In this document: positions 1 through 9,675 of the stretch, in pieces | How positions within the stretch are numbered: position 1 is the first letter of the stretch | Layout of the letters: each line of letters opens with the position of its first letter | From: Parietichytrium sp. I65-24A | Taxonomy: Eukaryota; Sar; Bigyra; Thraustochytrida; Thraustochytriidae | NCBI GenBank assembly: GCA_012862575.1 | Contig: BLSF01000021.1 | Span: forward strand, 434,001-498,000 | DNA length: 64,000 bases | Reading direction: 5' to 3' | Translations under genes and position numbers: made by a program | Notes under the pieces: model-generated | What the model was told of the DNA's origin: nothing | Seen by the model: the letters and a program-made list of their open reading frames with translations, nothing else | Database searches by the model: none

Positions 1-1214
1 TCAGGGTCGGACTCGATGGTTTTCTCCTCAACATTCAACGCACGCAAGGACTTTGTCTTCTCGCAAGATTGGGTATCAAAAGCGTGCGAAACGTAGCTCA
101 TGTACCGGATCACAGCTTTCAAGCCGCGTTTGTCTACGTTGTTGTTGGCGTCCACCAACACTACATCGGGATGAACGCAGAGCTTTGCGATGGACTCCCC
201 AGCCCTTGCGTCCGGAATGGAAAACAAGTGCATCGCAAGGGCGGCACTGTTCTGCTGAAAGCGCTTGATTTGTTGCACGGCAAGCTGGTTGCTGGAGATT
301 TCGTCATTGATTTGAAGGTCACACTTCGCGAGCAGCTTGTCCCAAAGCTCGTCCAGGATATCTTTGCAAGCAGGATTGCTCCGCACCCAAACTACAAAAC
401 GAGCGAATTGCTCCGGTCGTAAAATGCGGGTAATTTCATTTAGAGAATCTCCGACCTTTTTGTTCCGTTTGCAGCGTTCAACGATGTTGTGCATCTGCTC
501 CAGCGCACAATCCAGCTCTGTTCGAAGCCTCTTTACATATCTCCGGCGCCCAGCAAACTCCAGCTCTTGTTCAGGACTAAGTTTCAGCTCTTCCTTCAGA
601 TCCTTGAGCTCAGCAGACTCAAAATTTAGATCCCCTTTGGAGGTCATCATGTGCAAGTAGAGTTTCGTGATCGCCTCAGGCTCCACAAGCCTCTGAAGTC
701 TTGCGAGGATGAACGAAATCGCCTTTTGTCGGTCTCGGCCATGGTCTTGGTGCCTCTCCATGTACAGCTGAATCTTTCTTCGCAGCGCCACTTCCGACTC
801 AGACTTTGGAGGGCCTGCATTGTGCTGTACCCTGCGAGAGTTTCGGTCGATGCCCATAGCCTCCTCTTCCTCGCGAGCTTTTTGCACCAGCTCTCGCATT
901 TCCTGAATCAGCTCTTGCTCGCTTTCGGATCCCGAAGTTTCTACAGACGGTCTTTCGTCGCCGCCCAGCTGAAGTTCCAGCCTCAGCTTCCTGTTCTCCT
1001 CCACCAGCGCCTCAATCCTCTCGCTCAGCTGCTGCACGTGCTCCTTCTTACGCTTCCTGCAGTTCCTCACTGCTTCTCTGTTCTTCTCTCTCTGCGTCAA
1101 GTTCTTCGACCCTTCGCCGCCTTTCTTCCCGTCCCCTCCCTCGCGCTTCACCTTCACATTTCCTCCCGAATCGGACTCCCACCCATGCGGGAACGACAAA
1201 TCCTCGTCCATCAT
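1..1214 (-). CDS. bZIP transcription factor, 3' end beyond the window
   Basis: The minus strand is open from ATG at 1214 to the left edge (404 codons), so the C-terminus is missing. A second ATG follows immediately. Residues about 40-85 form a bZIP domain: a basic region with NREAVRNCRKRKK, then a leucine-zipper helix with LSERIEALVEENRKLRLEL. This predicts a dimeric sequence-specific DNA-binding protein in the nucleus. An acidic linker follows, then a long helical, mixed-charge region (residues about 180-400) that includes FARFVVWVRSNPACKDILDELW. That region is not a zipper and I do not recognise it. Such bZIP proteins with a large C-terminal domain occur in protists, but no target can be inferred. 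The family call is secure; the subclass is not. Confidence 0.85.
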   Translation of the reverse strand, partial: MMDEDLSFPHGWESDSGGNVKVKREGGDGKKGGEGSKNLTQREKNREAVRNCRKRKKEHVQQLSERIEALVEENRKLRLELQLGGDERPSVETSGSESEQELIQEMRELVQKAREEEEAMGIDRNSRRVQHNAGPPKSESEVALRRKIQLYMERHQDHGRDRQKAISFILARLQRLVEPEAITKLYLHMMTSKGDLNFESAELKDLKEELKLSPEQELEFAGRRRYVKRLRTELDCALEQMHNIVERCKRNKKVGDSLNEITRILRPEQFARFVVWVRSNPACKDILDELWDKLLAKCDLQINDEISSNQLAVQQIKRFQQNSAALAMHLFSIPDARAGESIAKLCVHPDVVLVDANNNVDKRGLKAVIRYMSYVSHAFDTQSCEKTKSLRALNVEEKTIESDP

Positions 1215-1601
1215 CTTCGCTTCCTCTGCGCCGGCAATGACTTGAAAGAAAGAAAGAAAGAATGAATGAAAAGGAAGAATGAAAGAAATAAAGGGCCACG
1301 GGACCTGCGAAGCGTGAGACGTGGAACACGTACAAGTACACAACACAAACCGAGCCAAATACTCCGACTCCACTGATACTCCCCCGATACTCACAATTCT
1401 CACGATACTCCCGCTCGCAAAAGCGTACACTCCTCGCTCCTGGCGCTGTTCTCGACACGCCAACGTACGGTCTCGCGCTACGTCAGGAGAGCCTCGTGCC
1501 GCTTACTCTCTTGCTCACTTGCTCGCTTGCTCACTTTGTCTCAAGAGCAAAGGAAGATCCTTTCCCCACGATGGTCTCCTTCTCGCGGCGCGGCGTAACG
1601 A

Positions 1602-1670
1602 TCTATAGATCTATAGACCTCGAGATATCTAGATATCTAGCGCGTATGTGCGTATGTGCGTATGTGCGCG
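1602..1670. repeat. Two perfect 16-bp palindromes followed by a 30-bp alternating purine-pyrimidine tract
   Basis: TCTATAGATCTATAGA (1602-1617) and AGATATCTAGATATCT (1623-1638) are each perfect palindromes, 5 bp apart. The tract at 1641-1670 is a GTATGTGC-type repeat that strictly alternates purine and pyrimidine. The segment could form a cruciform or Z-DNA. Function is unknown. Confidence 0.8.
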
Positions 1671-2670
1671 GTGTACTCTTGGCGCGGGGATTGTACACCG
1701 CCAGTGAATCGCGGATCGCGCAAAAGGTTCGTTGTGCTAAGGCGCCGCGTAAGGATTCTCCTAGCTACTTTGTGTGTGCATTCCGCGCGCGCACAAGGGA
1801 GAAGTTGATCTAGAAGTTCAAGAGCGGGTATTCTTGTGTCATGCATTAGGATTGGAAAATGTAGTTAATTACGATGACGTGTGCGTGAGGATGGGCAATA
1901 TTCAGATGCAGTGATCGCTCTTATCGATACCTAGACCAAAGTTTAGTAGTTGAAGCGGGAATGAAACTGACTACGAGTACGAAATGTCAAGAGGAAAGCC
2001 CGGGAATTCATCGAGAGGGTACCGGCGAAACTGCGTTTGGAGGTGTGCAACAATAATCAACTATTTAATACCTGCGATATCGTCGATGCGACGGAGAATC
2101 TCACGTTATGTAAAATCCTTAGCGTTCCCTAACCTAGGAGCCTAGATAAGCCGGGCAAACTTATAAGTAACAGTAGTAACAGTGAAACGGAGACGTGAGG
2201 TACTCTAGTACCGGTACTTTGCTGTGTGAAGCCATGTGCACGAACGCATGTTTGTTGCGAGACGTCGCCCCCTGCTTCATTGTTTAATAGGTCTATATGC
2301 TAGTTACTTTAGCAAAAGAGCTCCGAAGAGAAATCCCTATCTAGAAAAGGGCGCCCGCACTATCGCGGCGTCACAGACTCGGAAAAGTTGATGAAGTTTG
2401 ATGATGCACTAGCACCCATTACTGTCTCCCTTCCTCAGTCGCTATTTCAAACACTAACAGTACCTAGTACTCCAGCCCACATCACAACCCATCACAAGGC
2501 CTCTCTCCCTCTAGTCCCTCTAGCCTCGCTACTTACCATCTCCTACCCAGATCCGCTAAGCGCCGGGAGCGAAGCCCTAGCAGCGCTAGGCTCATGCCCT
2601 ATAACTAACTTGAATGAAAGAGCGGTGAAAGAGGAAGAGCGGCAACTGAGCAGAGTGTGAAGTGCGCAAA

Positions 2671-2716
2671 AGAGAGAGAGAGAGAGAGATAGAGAGAAAG
2701 AGAGAGAGAGAAAAAA
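2671..2716. repeat. GA-rich simple repeat in the DUF389 5' leader
   Basis: A run of GA dinucleotides with a few interruptions ends about 145 bp before the ATG at 2862. Similar GA/CT tracts lie just upstream of the genes starting at 24982, 57796 and 58933, so this may be a recurring promoter-proximal feature. Confidence 0.8.
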
Positions 2717-2861
2717 CTTGGACGCAGGCGAGAGAGCTCTGTGGCGATTGGTCGCGAGTGGAGAACCGGGAGGTCTCGAGAACCGGAGAGCCGCGGAGCA
2801 GGAGAACCGGACAAGTCTCCGTGCACGGGAGCAGTGGGATCGGAAGGTAGCTAACAGAGGA

Positions 2862-4907
2862 ATGTCGCTGGAACTAGTGCACGTGTACGTGCCGAACGTG
2901 TCCCGCAGGCGCGTCAAGGTGCGCATCGAGGACGAAGATGGGAATGAAATGGAGTACGCGGAGACGTCCAGCCGCAGGATCGCGAGGCGGAGCTCGGCGC
3001 AGTCGGGAGAGTCAGGGTCGGAGGACGATGGATCGTTTCAAACTGTCCAGGAGGTGAACGTGGCGGGGCTGTGCAGAGACTTCTTGCTGACGTCCAAGGC
3101 CATCCTGGAGTTTGTCGGAGAGATTCCGTACCTCATCGGGCCGACAAAGTGGACCATGTTCATGTTCACGTGCCGCGCGAACATGGCGGAGGAATGCCTG
3201 CGACGACTGGGGAATCTCGGCATTGGGAGCAAGGATGGAATTGGTGTTGTGAACATCATCCCCCTGCATTTGCAGCGCATGTCGGCGAGCATTGTGCCTA
3301 AGGCGCCAGTATTGCCGCAACCCAACGCTCAGCAAGTCGCCAAACCTCCAGCTCAGCAAAACCACAGCCGGACTGCCTCAATCGGCAACAGCGAAAGCAT
3401 ACACTCGTCGGCCAGTTCCGTTGGAAGCGCGGCGTCTGGCGAGATCGAAGGACTGCCGAACCTTAAGAGCGAGCAAAGCATCGATGGCGCTCCGGTGATG
3501 CCCCAATCTCCTTTAGCACCAGGAAAGAACCCCGCTGATGCGCTTGAAGAGTTGGCGAATGCGAATCAAGACACGGGAAATCTGTCCCAGGTGACTCATA
3601 CCGAAGGAGGCAAAATGCCTACACAGCACGTCAAGTTCGTGGTCGATGAAGGGGACGAGAGCGCTCTCGACCAGGACCAGGAGGACAACGGTCAAACGGT
3701 GGACAGTGCTCACGAAATTGACTTGGACGAAGCAGACGTCAAGGTGGAGGTCGAGAAAGAGAAGAGTCACTTTGAGAACTTGACCGGAAACTTTATGCAG
3801 ACCATCAAGTCCCGCATTGCTGTGGACTCCGTGGTAGAGCTTGTCAACGCTGCTGCAGAGTTTTCTTTTGACTACGTGATGCTCGTCATCGTTGCTAGTG
3901 TCCTTGCCTGCATCGGGCTGGTAACCAACAACACCGTTGTCATTGTAGCATCTATGCTTGTAAGCCCTTTGATGGGGCCAATTCTCGCCGTCACGTTCGG
4001 ACTGACGATTATCGACGGTGGAATGATCAAAATGGGTCTTTTTAGTGAGCTCATGGGTCTTTTCCTCTGTATTGTGGTTGGATTTGTTGGGGGTCTTTGC
4101 TCGGCGCCTCTGATCCGCGAGGGCCTCCCGACGTCGGAAATGTGGGCTCGCTCAGACTTTACCAGTGTCATCGTTGGTATCTGTATCGCGATTCCATCCG
4201 GAGTAGGCGTCGCCCTAAGTGTTCTCGGGAATAACACTTCTTCGCTGGTCGGCGTTGCGATCTCTGCCTCGCTGCTTCCGCCTGCAGTCAATACGGGGGT
4301 TTTGCTCGCCATGGCCGCGCTCTACTCAACGGAATACATTGACACCCCGGATATATCCATGACCCGGATACTTGAAGGCGCAGGCTGGTCTTTTCTGTTA
4401 ACCGTTGCCAACATTGTGTGCATCTGGGTTGCAGGATACTTTATGTTTAAGCTGAAAGAAGTCGCTCCTCTTGAAGGCAAGTCAGACTTTTGGGTCAAGC
4501 ACGTCCCGAACGCGCGCGCGTACAACACCAAGGTGTTTCGTAAGAATGATCCGGAGGCAATCGAGTTGCGCGATGCCATTCGCCAAAAGCTCTCAGCAGA
4601 GAAAGAGCTTGGCGCGGCGGCAGGGAGCCAAAACTCCCTGTTTTCCCGTGGGAGCGCCAATATGCTTAACGAGAACACCCTTCAGGCCATCAACGCTCAT
4701 CGCCAGAGCTCGCGCCATATTTTTGATGAGTCGTTCTTTTCACCTCCGGAGGAGAGTGGAGACCACTCTCAAATTTCCAGGAACTCGAATACTCTAAAGA
4801 ACGCCCATTCTTTGAGAGCCATGTTTCATAAGGCGCACCGGAGGGTAAAACATAATAAACCGAATGCTGCGCCCTCCAGCCCCACACAGAACGGGACAAA
4901 CGTCTAA
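2862..4907 (+). CDS. DUF389 family multi-pass membrane protein
   Basis: A 681-residue protein. I chose ATG 2862 (MSLELVHVYVP) because the in-frame sequence upstream is low-complexity leader. The N-terminal ~300 residues are soluble. They begin with a small alpha/beta-like segment and then become Ser/Asp/Glu-rich and probably disordered. From about residue 305 comes the DUF389 core: roughly six hydrophobic segments with the family signatures NNTVVIVASMLVSPLMGPI and the later ISASLLPPAVNTG block. A ~140-residue hydrophilic tail ends basic. DUF389 proteins are best known from bacteria and their transport substrate is undefined; the eukaryotic copies usually carry extra soluble domains, as here. 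Function beyond a probable membrane transporter or channel is not inferred. It converges with the calpain homologue 76 bp away. Confidence 0.85.
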   Translation: MSLELVHVYVPNVSRRRVKVRIEDEDGNEMEYAETSSRRIARRSSAQSGESGSEDDGSFQTVQEVNVAGLCRDFLLTSKAILEFVGEIPYLIGPTKWTMFMFTCRANMAEECLRRLGNLGIGSKDGIGVVNIIPLHLQRMSASIVPKAPVLPQPNAQQVAKPPAQQNHSRTASIGNSESIHSSASSVGSAASGEIEGLPNLKSEQSIDGAPVMPQSPLAPGKNPADALEELANANQDTGNLSQVTHTEGGKMPTQHVKFVVDEGDESALDQDQEDNGQTVDSAHEIDLDEADVKVEVEKEKSHFENLTGNFMQTIKSRIAVDSVVELVNAAAEFSFDYVMLVIVASVLACIGLVTNNTVVIVASMLVSPLMGPILAVTFGLTIIDGGMIKMGLFSELMGLFLCIVVGFVGGLCSAPLIREGLPTSEMWARSDFTSVIVGICIAIPSGVGVALSVLGNNTSSLVGVAISASLLPPAVNTGVLLAMAALYSTEYIDTPDISMTRILEGAGWSFLLTVANIVCIWVAGYFMFKLKEVAPLEGKSDFWVKHVPNARAYNTKVFRKNDPEAIELRDAIRQKLSAEKELGAAAGSQNSLFSRGSANMLNENTLQAINAHRQSSRHIFDESFFSPPEESGDHSQISRNSNTLKNAHSLRAMFHKAHRRVKHNKPNAAPSSPTQNGTNV

Positions 4908-4983
4908 GGAGTATTTCGACAGAAGGAGAAGGGGTAATAACGTCTATAAGTGTTCAAGTTAAGTAAAGGGCCTCACAATCAAG

Positions 4984-7146
4984 TCAAGCGATCAAGCTTG
5001 CATTCGCACGAAGTCGTTGCTCGACCGCGGATGCAGCGAGGCAATTTAGGTGTTGGAGGATTTGATTTTGAAATGAGAGTTTCTGATTCCCAACCGTATC
5101 AGCACTCTTCGTTTTCCAAAGGGCCTCCAACTCCGCCTTCCCGACCCTGTTTATGCTACTCTTTGCCATGGCTTCGTCACGAGCAGCGCCGCGGTCGCAC
5201 CACATAATTTCACCACCTCCACTGAGCAGACCTTTTGCGGGACTGCCATCGTCGTTTCGTGGAGTGCGAACTAAAAGAGTAAAACTACATGTTGTCTTTT
5301 GCTGTCCTTCACTCAAAATCACCACAACATATCTCCCTTGGTCGAGCTGAGCTTCTACATAGCAAGAACTTTTGTTTGCGTCGACTTTGGCCAAGCCGCT
5401 CAATGCTTCCTTCATAAGGACAGTCATGGGTGTTGCCGGGTGCACATCTAGTTCCCCAAAGTCGTGTTTGACTATTGCGAATGCCAAAGGAGCGGAGTTA
5501 TTCTGTAATGGAAGATCTCTGGTCAGCGTGACTACGACGCGAGTGCAATCTTCCAAAATTTCCAAGCAGAATTGATCATTCTTGTACCAATTGGCGGATT
5601 TGAAGCATCCGTACAACGTCCCTTCCGCAACTCTCCGGCTTTGCAGGTGCCACGCATCATCATCATAGATATCACAGATCACGAGGTCTGTAAATATGGA
5701 CGCAAAATCCTCAATTGTGATCCAGAAAGTGCCATCTTGGCATTCCGGTTCTGATACAGCTGACTTGAATGAATGTCTTCTTTCGTCCTTCGGAGCGCGA
5801 AGCAAAACCAATCCTTCTTTGGAGCTGTGCACTGTGTAAAGATGGTTTTCGCACATGCCTTTCCGCGCCAGAATATTCTCTTTCCTCAATGCTTGCCTCT
5901 CATCAGCTGCAGTTCGCGCAGCAGAGCAGATCCCACTGGTCAGAGCATGGCGAATGGTGATGAGTACATTTTCAGCAGTCAATCCTCTGGTCGACAGGGT
6001 TGAGGCACAGCCCCCCGTCAGCATTTCGACTACATCGAGGAAAGGCAGCTGCTGGAGGTCGTAATAGGAACCAAGCGTTTTCGCCAGAGCTTTCTCCAGT
6101 AGAGGCGCCCATACTTGCGTCGGATCGTCAGTTGCGTGTGTGAAAGCAAAGCTCTGATTGTCAAAGTTACCGCAAGCTCCGCACAGGCGAGCAGCTGCGG
6201 AGCAGAGGACCCTGGAGTCTACGTACACCAGCGTCCACTCGCCTTTGTGGAAGAGCTGAATTGTGTACCTTCCGGAAGCTTCCTGTCCCGTCGTGACAAA
6301 CAGCTTTTGCAGGACTCGCGGGCGAGCAAGCAGCATTTCCAGAGCGCGAGAAACCCCCTTGCTTGGAAAGAAGCCATGGCAAAGACGAGTTCCGAGAATG
6401 TCGTCCGGAGTGAAGAGGACACTTGACTCTGACGAAACCCGTTCCCATTTGAAGAGGTTCGTCTCACCAAATACTAGTTCTGAACAGTGCTTGCCGTATA
6501 GTACTTGTTCAATGCTGCAGAAGTTTGCGTCGACAAAAATTTCTCCAGGCCCCAAAGGCGCAATACTTGCTGCTCCAGAAATGAATCTCAACACTTTCAA
6601 TACATTGCTGTACGTAAGACAAAAGCTCCGGAAGGGCTCAAGGGAAATTTCGTCATCTATTGTCTTGCCGATATTTGCAAACATCTTGCGAACTTGCTGT
6701 TCTATTGTCCCAGCTTCGGGGGCAGCCACGGAGGAGTCAAGCTTGGAGATGCCTACAACAAGACAATGGAGTAGGATCACCACTTCATCCAAATTGAGAG
6801 CTCCACGTTTCCCAAAGTCAAAGAGCTCAAAGATAACTTGTGGCTTTCAGAGTTAGACGGCCGCTCTTTTGCACGGCAAAGAGGCAAGAGCACAACTTAC
6901 ACTCAATTTTCTGATCCAAGCTTGTGGATGCCAATAAACACGCGCAGCCAATCACTTCACAGGAATCCACGACGTCGTTTTCGGAGGCAGCAAACACCCG
7001 AAAACATTCTACGGCCGTCTGAAAAAGTAGCCGCACATGTGTCAGTCAAAAGAGCAATCCGCCGCGCACCAAACGACAACGACTAAAGTCACTTCACGTA
7101 CCGTGGCTGAGAGACCGCACACGGCTTTAAATTGCTCCGCATTCAT
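4984..7146 (-). CDS. Calpain-family protein, predicted inactive (pseudoprotease)
   Basis: Three exons (7146-7102, 7018-6901, 6836-4984) give 671 residues. Splicing restores an EF-hand-like N-terminus (FIFELFDFGKRGALNLDEVV around residues 55-73), and this supports the model. A calpain catalytic fold follows: FVDANF near residue 155, then QLFHKGEWTLVYVDSRV and APLLEKALAKTLGSYYDL. A calpain C2-like domain III opens with DGTFWITIEDFASIFTDLVIC near residue 422. The catalytic triad is broken. At the position of the invariant QGxLGDCW motif the sequence reads HGFFPSKG, placing Lys (about 214) where Cys should be. The His is kept (NHLYTV, about 386). The Asn of the NPWG motif is replaced (LLRAPKD). 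It therefore probably acts as a scaffold or regulator rather than a protease. Family assignment is firm; lack of activity is inferred. Confidence 0.85.
6837..6900 (-). other. Spliceosomal intron 2 of the calpain homologue (64 nt)
   Basis: The donor is GAGT|GTAAGT and the acceptor CACAAG|TT, with a TCTAAC branch-point match 13 nt before the acceptor. Splicing removes an in-frame TGA and joins two halves of an EF-hand-like helix-loop-helix in phase 1. Confidence 0.85.
7019..7101 (-). other. Spliceosomal intron 1 of the calpain homologue (83 nt)
   Basis: The donor is ACG|GTACGTG and the acceptor TACTTTTTCAG|ACG (phase 0), with CTGAC as a plausible branch point. The upstream exon is only 15 codons and starts at the ATG at 7146. 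Confidence 0.75.
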
Positions 7147-7575
7147 GGCGAGCGGAGCCGCCATATTTTTATGCCTCTCCCTCATTCTAATCACGTCCCT
7201 GTGAAAGTCTGTGACACTCCAACTCGTCTCAGTTAGTGTTCTTCAAATCGGCCCGCACACCGGTCTCACTGCAAACCCGTTCCCGCGGCCATCCAAGCTC
7301 AAACCTACAAGTCGTAAATCGCTGAGCACTTTCGGGCACGCGAGCCGACCCGCTCAACTCGACTCCATCTTTGCTGGAGCACGATCCCATTGCGCAACCG
7401 GTTGCGTGGTATCGATCCAGGTCGTCGTAGCTCCCGTCGCTTGCTCTCCGCGCTCGCACGATCCGCACCAACTCTCGCGCCTTCGTGATGCAATCACATG
7501 CAAACTCCAGTGTGTTTGACTAGTTTGACTATGTTTGATCATGAACGGTTAGAAAATGGTGAGCACGAGCCTGTA

Positions 7576-7637
7576 AATGCGTTCCGCAGGCGACAGAATG
7601 CGTTCCGCAGGTCGAAGAATGCGTTCCGCAGGCGTGG
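7576..7637. repeat. Three 21-bp tandem copies of an AATGCGTTCCGCAGG unit
   Basis: AATGCGTTCCGCAGG starts at 7576, 7597 and 7618, an exact 21-bp period in which the last six bases of each unit vary. A 21-bp period is two helical turns and would present the same face three times. It lies about 200 bp upstream of IMP1. A protein-binding array is possible but unproven. Confidence 0.8.
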
Positions 7638-7744
7638 GGGAGGGTGGTTGTGGTAAGGGGAGAGTTGGGCGACGCGGGTGTCGGGGTTGGGCTACTTGGC
7701 GGATTGGAGAGCTCAGATCTCAGAGCTCAGAGCTCAGATCTCAA

Positions 7745-7801
7745 CCTAACCTAACCTAACCAGGGATCAGTGCACAGTGCACAGTGCACAGTGCACAGTG
7801 C
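7745..7801. repeat. Short CCTAA tandem array followed by a GTGCACA array
   Basis: CCTAA is repeated three times plus two bases (7745-7761). A 7-bp CAGTGCA unit follows, repeated nearly five times (7768-7801), ending 20 bp before the IMP1 ATG. CCTAA is the complement of the TTAGG telomere type found in some lineages, but three copies may be coincidental. Confidence 0.75.
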
Positions 7802-7821
7802 TGGAGAGCAGCGGGGTCGCG

Positions 7822-8274
7822 ATGGCCATGAGCAATGCGTGGAGTCTTGCCAAGTTCGGTTCGATACTGTACTGCATCAACACTTACGTGTTCGAGGTGA
7901 CTATGTGCGTGGGGCCGTCCATGCTGCCGACGTTCTCCACGGCGGGCGATATCGTTTTGGTGGAGCATGTCACACCCGCGATGGGGAGGCTGAAACGCGG
8001 GGATATTGTTATTGCCCAGTCGCCCACAAACCCGCGACAGACTGTGTGCAAACGGGTAAAAGGCATGGAAGGCGACGAAGTCAGGCTGGCGCGCAGGTTC
8101 GGATTCGATAGCCAAAAGGTTGTGAAGGTCCCCAAGGGCCGCGTCTGGTTGGAAGGCGACAATCCGCAAAACTCCACGGACTCGCGCAGCTATGGGCCGG
8201 TGCCGCTCGCTATGGTGAAGGGCAAGGTCTTTTTTCGACTTTGGCCGCTCACAAACCTTGGGAAAGTCGAATGA
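7822..8274 (+). CDS. IMP1: Mitochondrial inner membrane protease subunit 1
   Basis: A 150-residue type I signal peptidase of the IMP branch. It cleaves sorting signals from proteins delivered to the mitochondrial intermembrane space. I chose ATG 7822 (MAMSNAW); ATG 7828 is an equally good alternative. The hydrophobic segment at residues about 8-28 would be the inner-membrane anchor. The catalytic Ser is in GPSMLPT (about residue 33) and the general-base Lys in TVCKRVKGMEGDEV (about 77). WLEGDNPQNSTDSR is the conserved C-terminal box E. The length is normal for the family, and box B and the NSxDSR motif favour IMP1 over IMP2. The short distance from the tandem repeats upstream suggests a compact promoter. 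Confidence 0.9.
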   Translation: MAMSNAWSLAKFGSILYCINTYVFEVTMCVGPSMLPTFSTAGDIVLVEHVTPAMGRLKRGDIVIAQSPTNPRQTVCKRVKGMEGDEVRLARRFGFDSQKVVKVPKGRVWLEGDNPQNSTDSRSYGPVPLAMVKGKVFFRLWPLTNLGKVE

Positions 8275-8672
8275 CGAGATCATTGTAGAGGGTTCTTACT
8301 ATTTGAAATTGTCCTGACTTCCATCCGAAAAAAAAGTCGACCACCGAGGGCGCCAGCGCTTTATCGAGCAAGGAGATAGCAGGGATGGGAGCAATTTTTG
8401 TACTTAGCCGCGCGATGTTTTGGAGCATTACACCCGGGTTTCGATTTTTTCTTCGTTGAATTAGGAAGAATCAATTAAAAAAAAAAAAAACGAGAAAATG
8501 GAAAAGAAAACGAAACCAGGTATAGGGTTTGTTTGGCTCATTGCCACTTGCTTGGAGCTCTTTTCTATGTTTAATTTCGCCCTACGTGCCGCATAAATTC
8601 GAGCAGACGCTCCCCTCACAGCGCCTTTCTTCAATGCCTTTCGTGGGCCTATACAATCAAGCACTGCATTCT
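8275..8672. other. Convergent intergenic region
   Basis: Contains a poly(A) run near 8478. It lies between the 3' ends of IMP1 and the SNARE-like gene. No further gene is seen. Confidence 0.6.
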
Positions 8673-9212
8673 TCATCTCTTGGTATCATCCTTTTGAATG
8701 GATCCAATCTTCCACCAACTCTTCATACTCGCAAGGAGCTGATCAGCATAGCCGAGCTCGCCGTTCACCTCGTCCACCTTCTTCTTAACGCCCTGTATCG
8801 TGGCCCTCTGACCTGCGAGGCCCAGCATCGCTCCCTGCGCGACTTCTTCAGTCTCCTGCATCGTCCTGCGCGCCTGCTCCAGCTTAGCTTCCTGGTCCCC
8901 GAGCTTGTTCGTGACGCGCTCCATAGCGTTGCGTTGAGCGCTCTGCTGCAGCGGAGTCTGGCCGCCTTTCCTGACTCTGTCCAGCTTGTCCTGCTCCGCT
9001 TTCACCTGCTCTCGCGCCGCCGACAGCTTGGCCCGCATGGCCGCTCGGGAAGGGTCGCTGGGAGACAGCGTCCGCACTTCCAGGTCGGCGGCGCGGAGGC
9101 ACAGGTCGCACTCGCGCAACAGACGCTGTCGCTTCGTCACGGCGTCCTGCGCGCTGGATGGAGGGTCTTCCAGCGCACCAAGCGCACCAAGCGCCGCCTC
9201 CAAGTCCTCCAT
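8673..9212 (-). CDS. Qb-type SNARE-like protein (Vti1/NPSN-like) without a membrane anchor
   Basis: A 179-residue protein. I chose ATG 9212 (MEDLEAALG); an upstream ATG near 9293 would add 27 low-complexity residues. The N-terminal half resembles the v-SNARE N-terminal helical domain, with the pattern LEVRTLSPSDPSRAAMRAKL. Residues about 115-165 form a heptad-patterned SNARE motif with a central Gln-Arg (LAGQRATIQGV), as in Qb SNAREs. The protein ends MKSWWKIGSIQKDDTKR with no hydrophobic tail, unlike Vti1 or NPSN and more like the first helix of SNAP-25-type proteins. It could act as a soluble Qb helix, use lipidation or a partner for membrane contact, or be a divergent Sec20/SNAP-like protein. 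No splice donor that would add a membrane-anchor exon is visible near the stop. The family call is moderate. Confidence 0.6.
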   Translation of the reverse strand: MEDLEAALGALGALEDPPSSAQDAVTKRQRLLRECDLCLRAADLEVRTLSPSDPSRAAMRAKLSAAREQVKAEQDKLDRVRKGGQTPLQQSAQRNAMERVTNKLGDQEAKLEQARRTMQETEEVAQGAMLGLAGQRATIQGVKKKVDEVNGELGYADQLLASMKSWWKIGSIQKDDTKR

Positions 9213-9675
9213 GCTGCTCTCCGAGTCTCCAAGTCTCCAAATCTCTCCAAATCTCCAGATCGAATACGTGAAAAAGTCCGTGCGTACGATCACGATCTTT
9301 CTTTCTTTAGTTCTTTAGTTCTTTCGTTCTTTCCTGGGGTCCTCGACGAGTACTCCCACCGACGACTGACAAGTGCTGACTGGCGGAGAGAGTACTCGAG
9401 TACACTCCTCCCTCCCGCTCTGCACACTCTGCATTCATCTGCTTGTCCGAGGGAGAACGCCACCAATTAATACACCGCAGCCACATGCCTTTAATGTATC
9501 GGTAACTGCACTTATCCGCAGTGGCGACTGCATCTTAATTCCCTTCTCGCTCCAGCAGATTAGCAGATTAGCAGCGGAGATATGCGGAGATAGCGGGGAC
9601 TACACAGTGTGGCCTCCCGCAGGTAGGGCTGTCCCCGCAGTTGGTAGAAAAAGTGTCCGCGGCAGGGCGGCGAAC
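9213..9675. promoter_or_regulatory. Divergent promoter region containing GTACTCGAGTAC
   Basis: The 12-bp palindrome GTACTCGAGTAC (9392-9403) lies 180 bp from the SNARE-like start and 273 bp from the next start. The same 12-mer recurs at 16131, 20537 and 50546. A TCCAAATC-type low-complexity run lies at 9225-9260. The regulatory role is inferred from position and recurrence only. Confidence 0.45.

Larger units (their letters stand above)
1215..2861. other. Intergenic region between divergent bZIP and DUF389 genes
   Basis: No convincing gene is seen on either strand. The region holds short palindromes, an alternating purine-pyrimidine tract, a GGTACTCTAGTACCGGTAC motif near 2199 and a GA-rich tract just upstream of the DUF389 start. 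It probably contains two divergent promoters and their 5' leaders. Confidence 0.6.
7147..7821. other. Intergenic region between divergent calpain and IMP1 genes
   Basis: No gene is seen. The region carries three separate tandem-repeat tracts listed separately, all close to the IMP1 start, and presumably the two divergent promoters. Confidence 0.6.

Noticed and set aside
7745-7761. True telomere or chromosome end
   Set aside because: Only about three CCTAA units, inside a gene-dense region with genes on both sides.
8529-9470. 313-codon plus-strand open frame
   Set aside because: Leu/Ser-rich shadow of the SNARE-like gene on the opposite strand.
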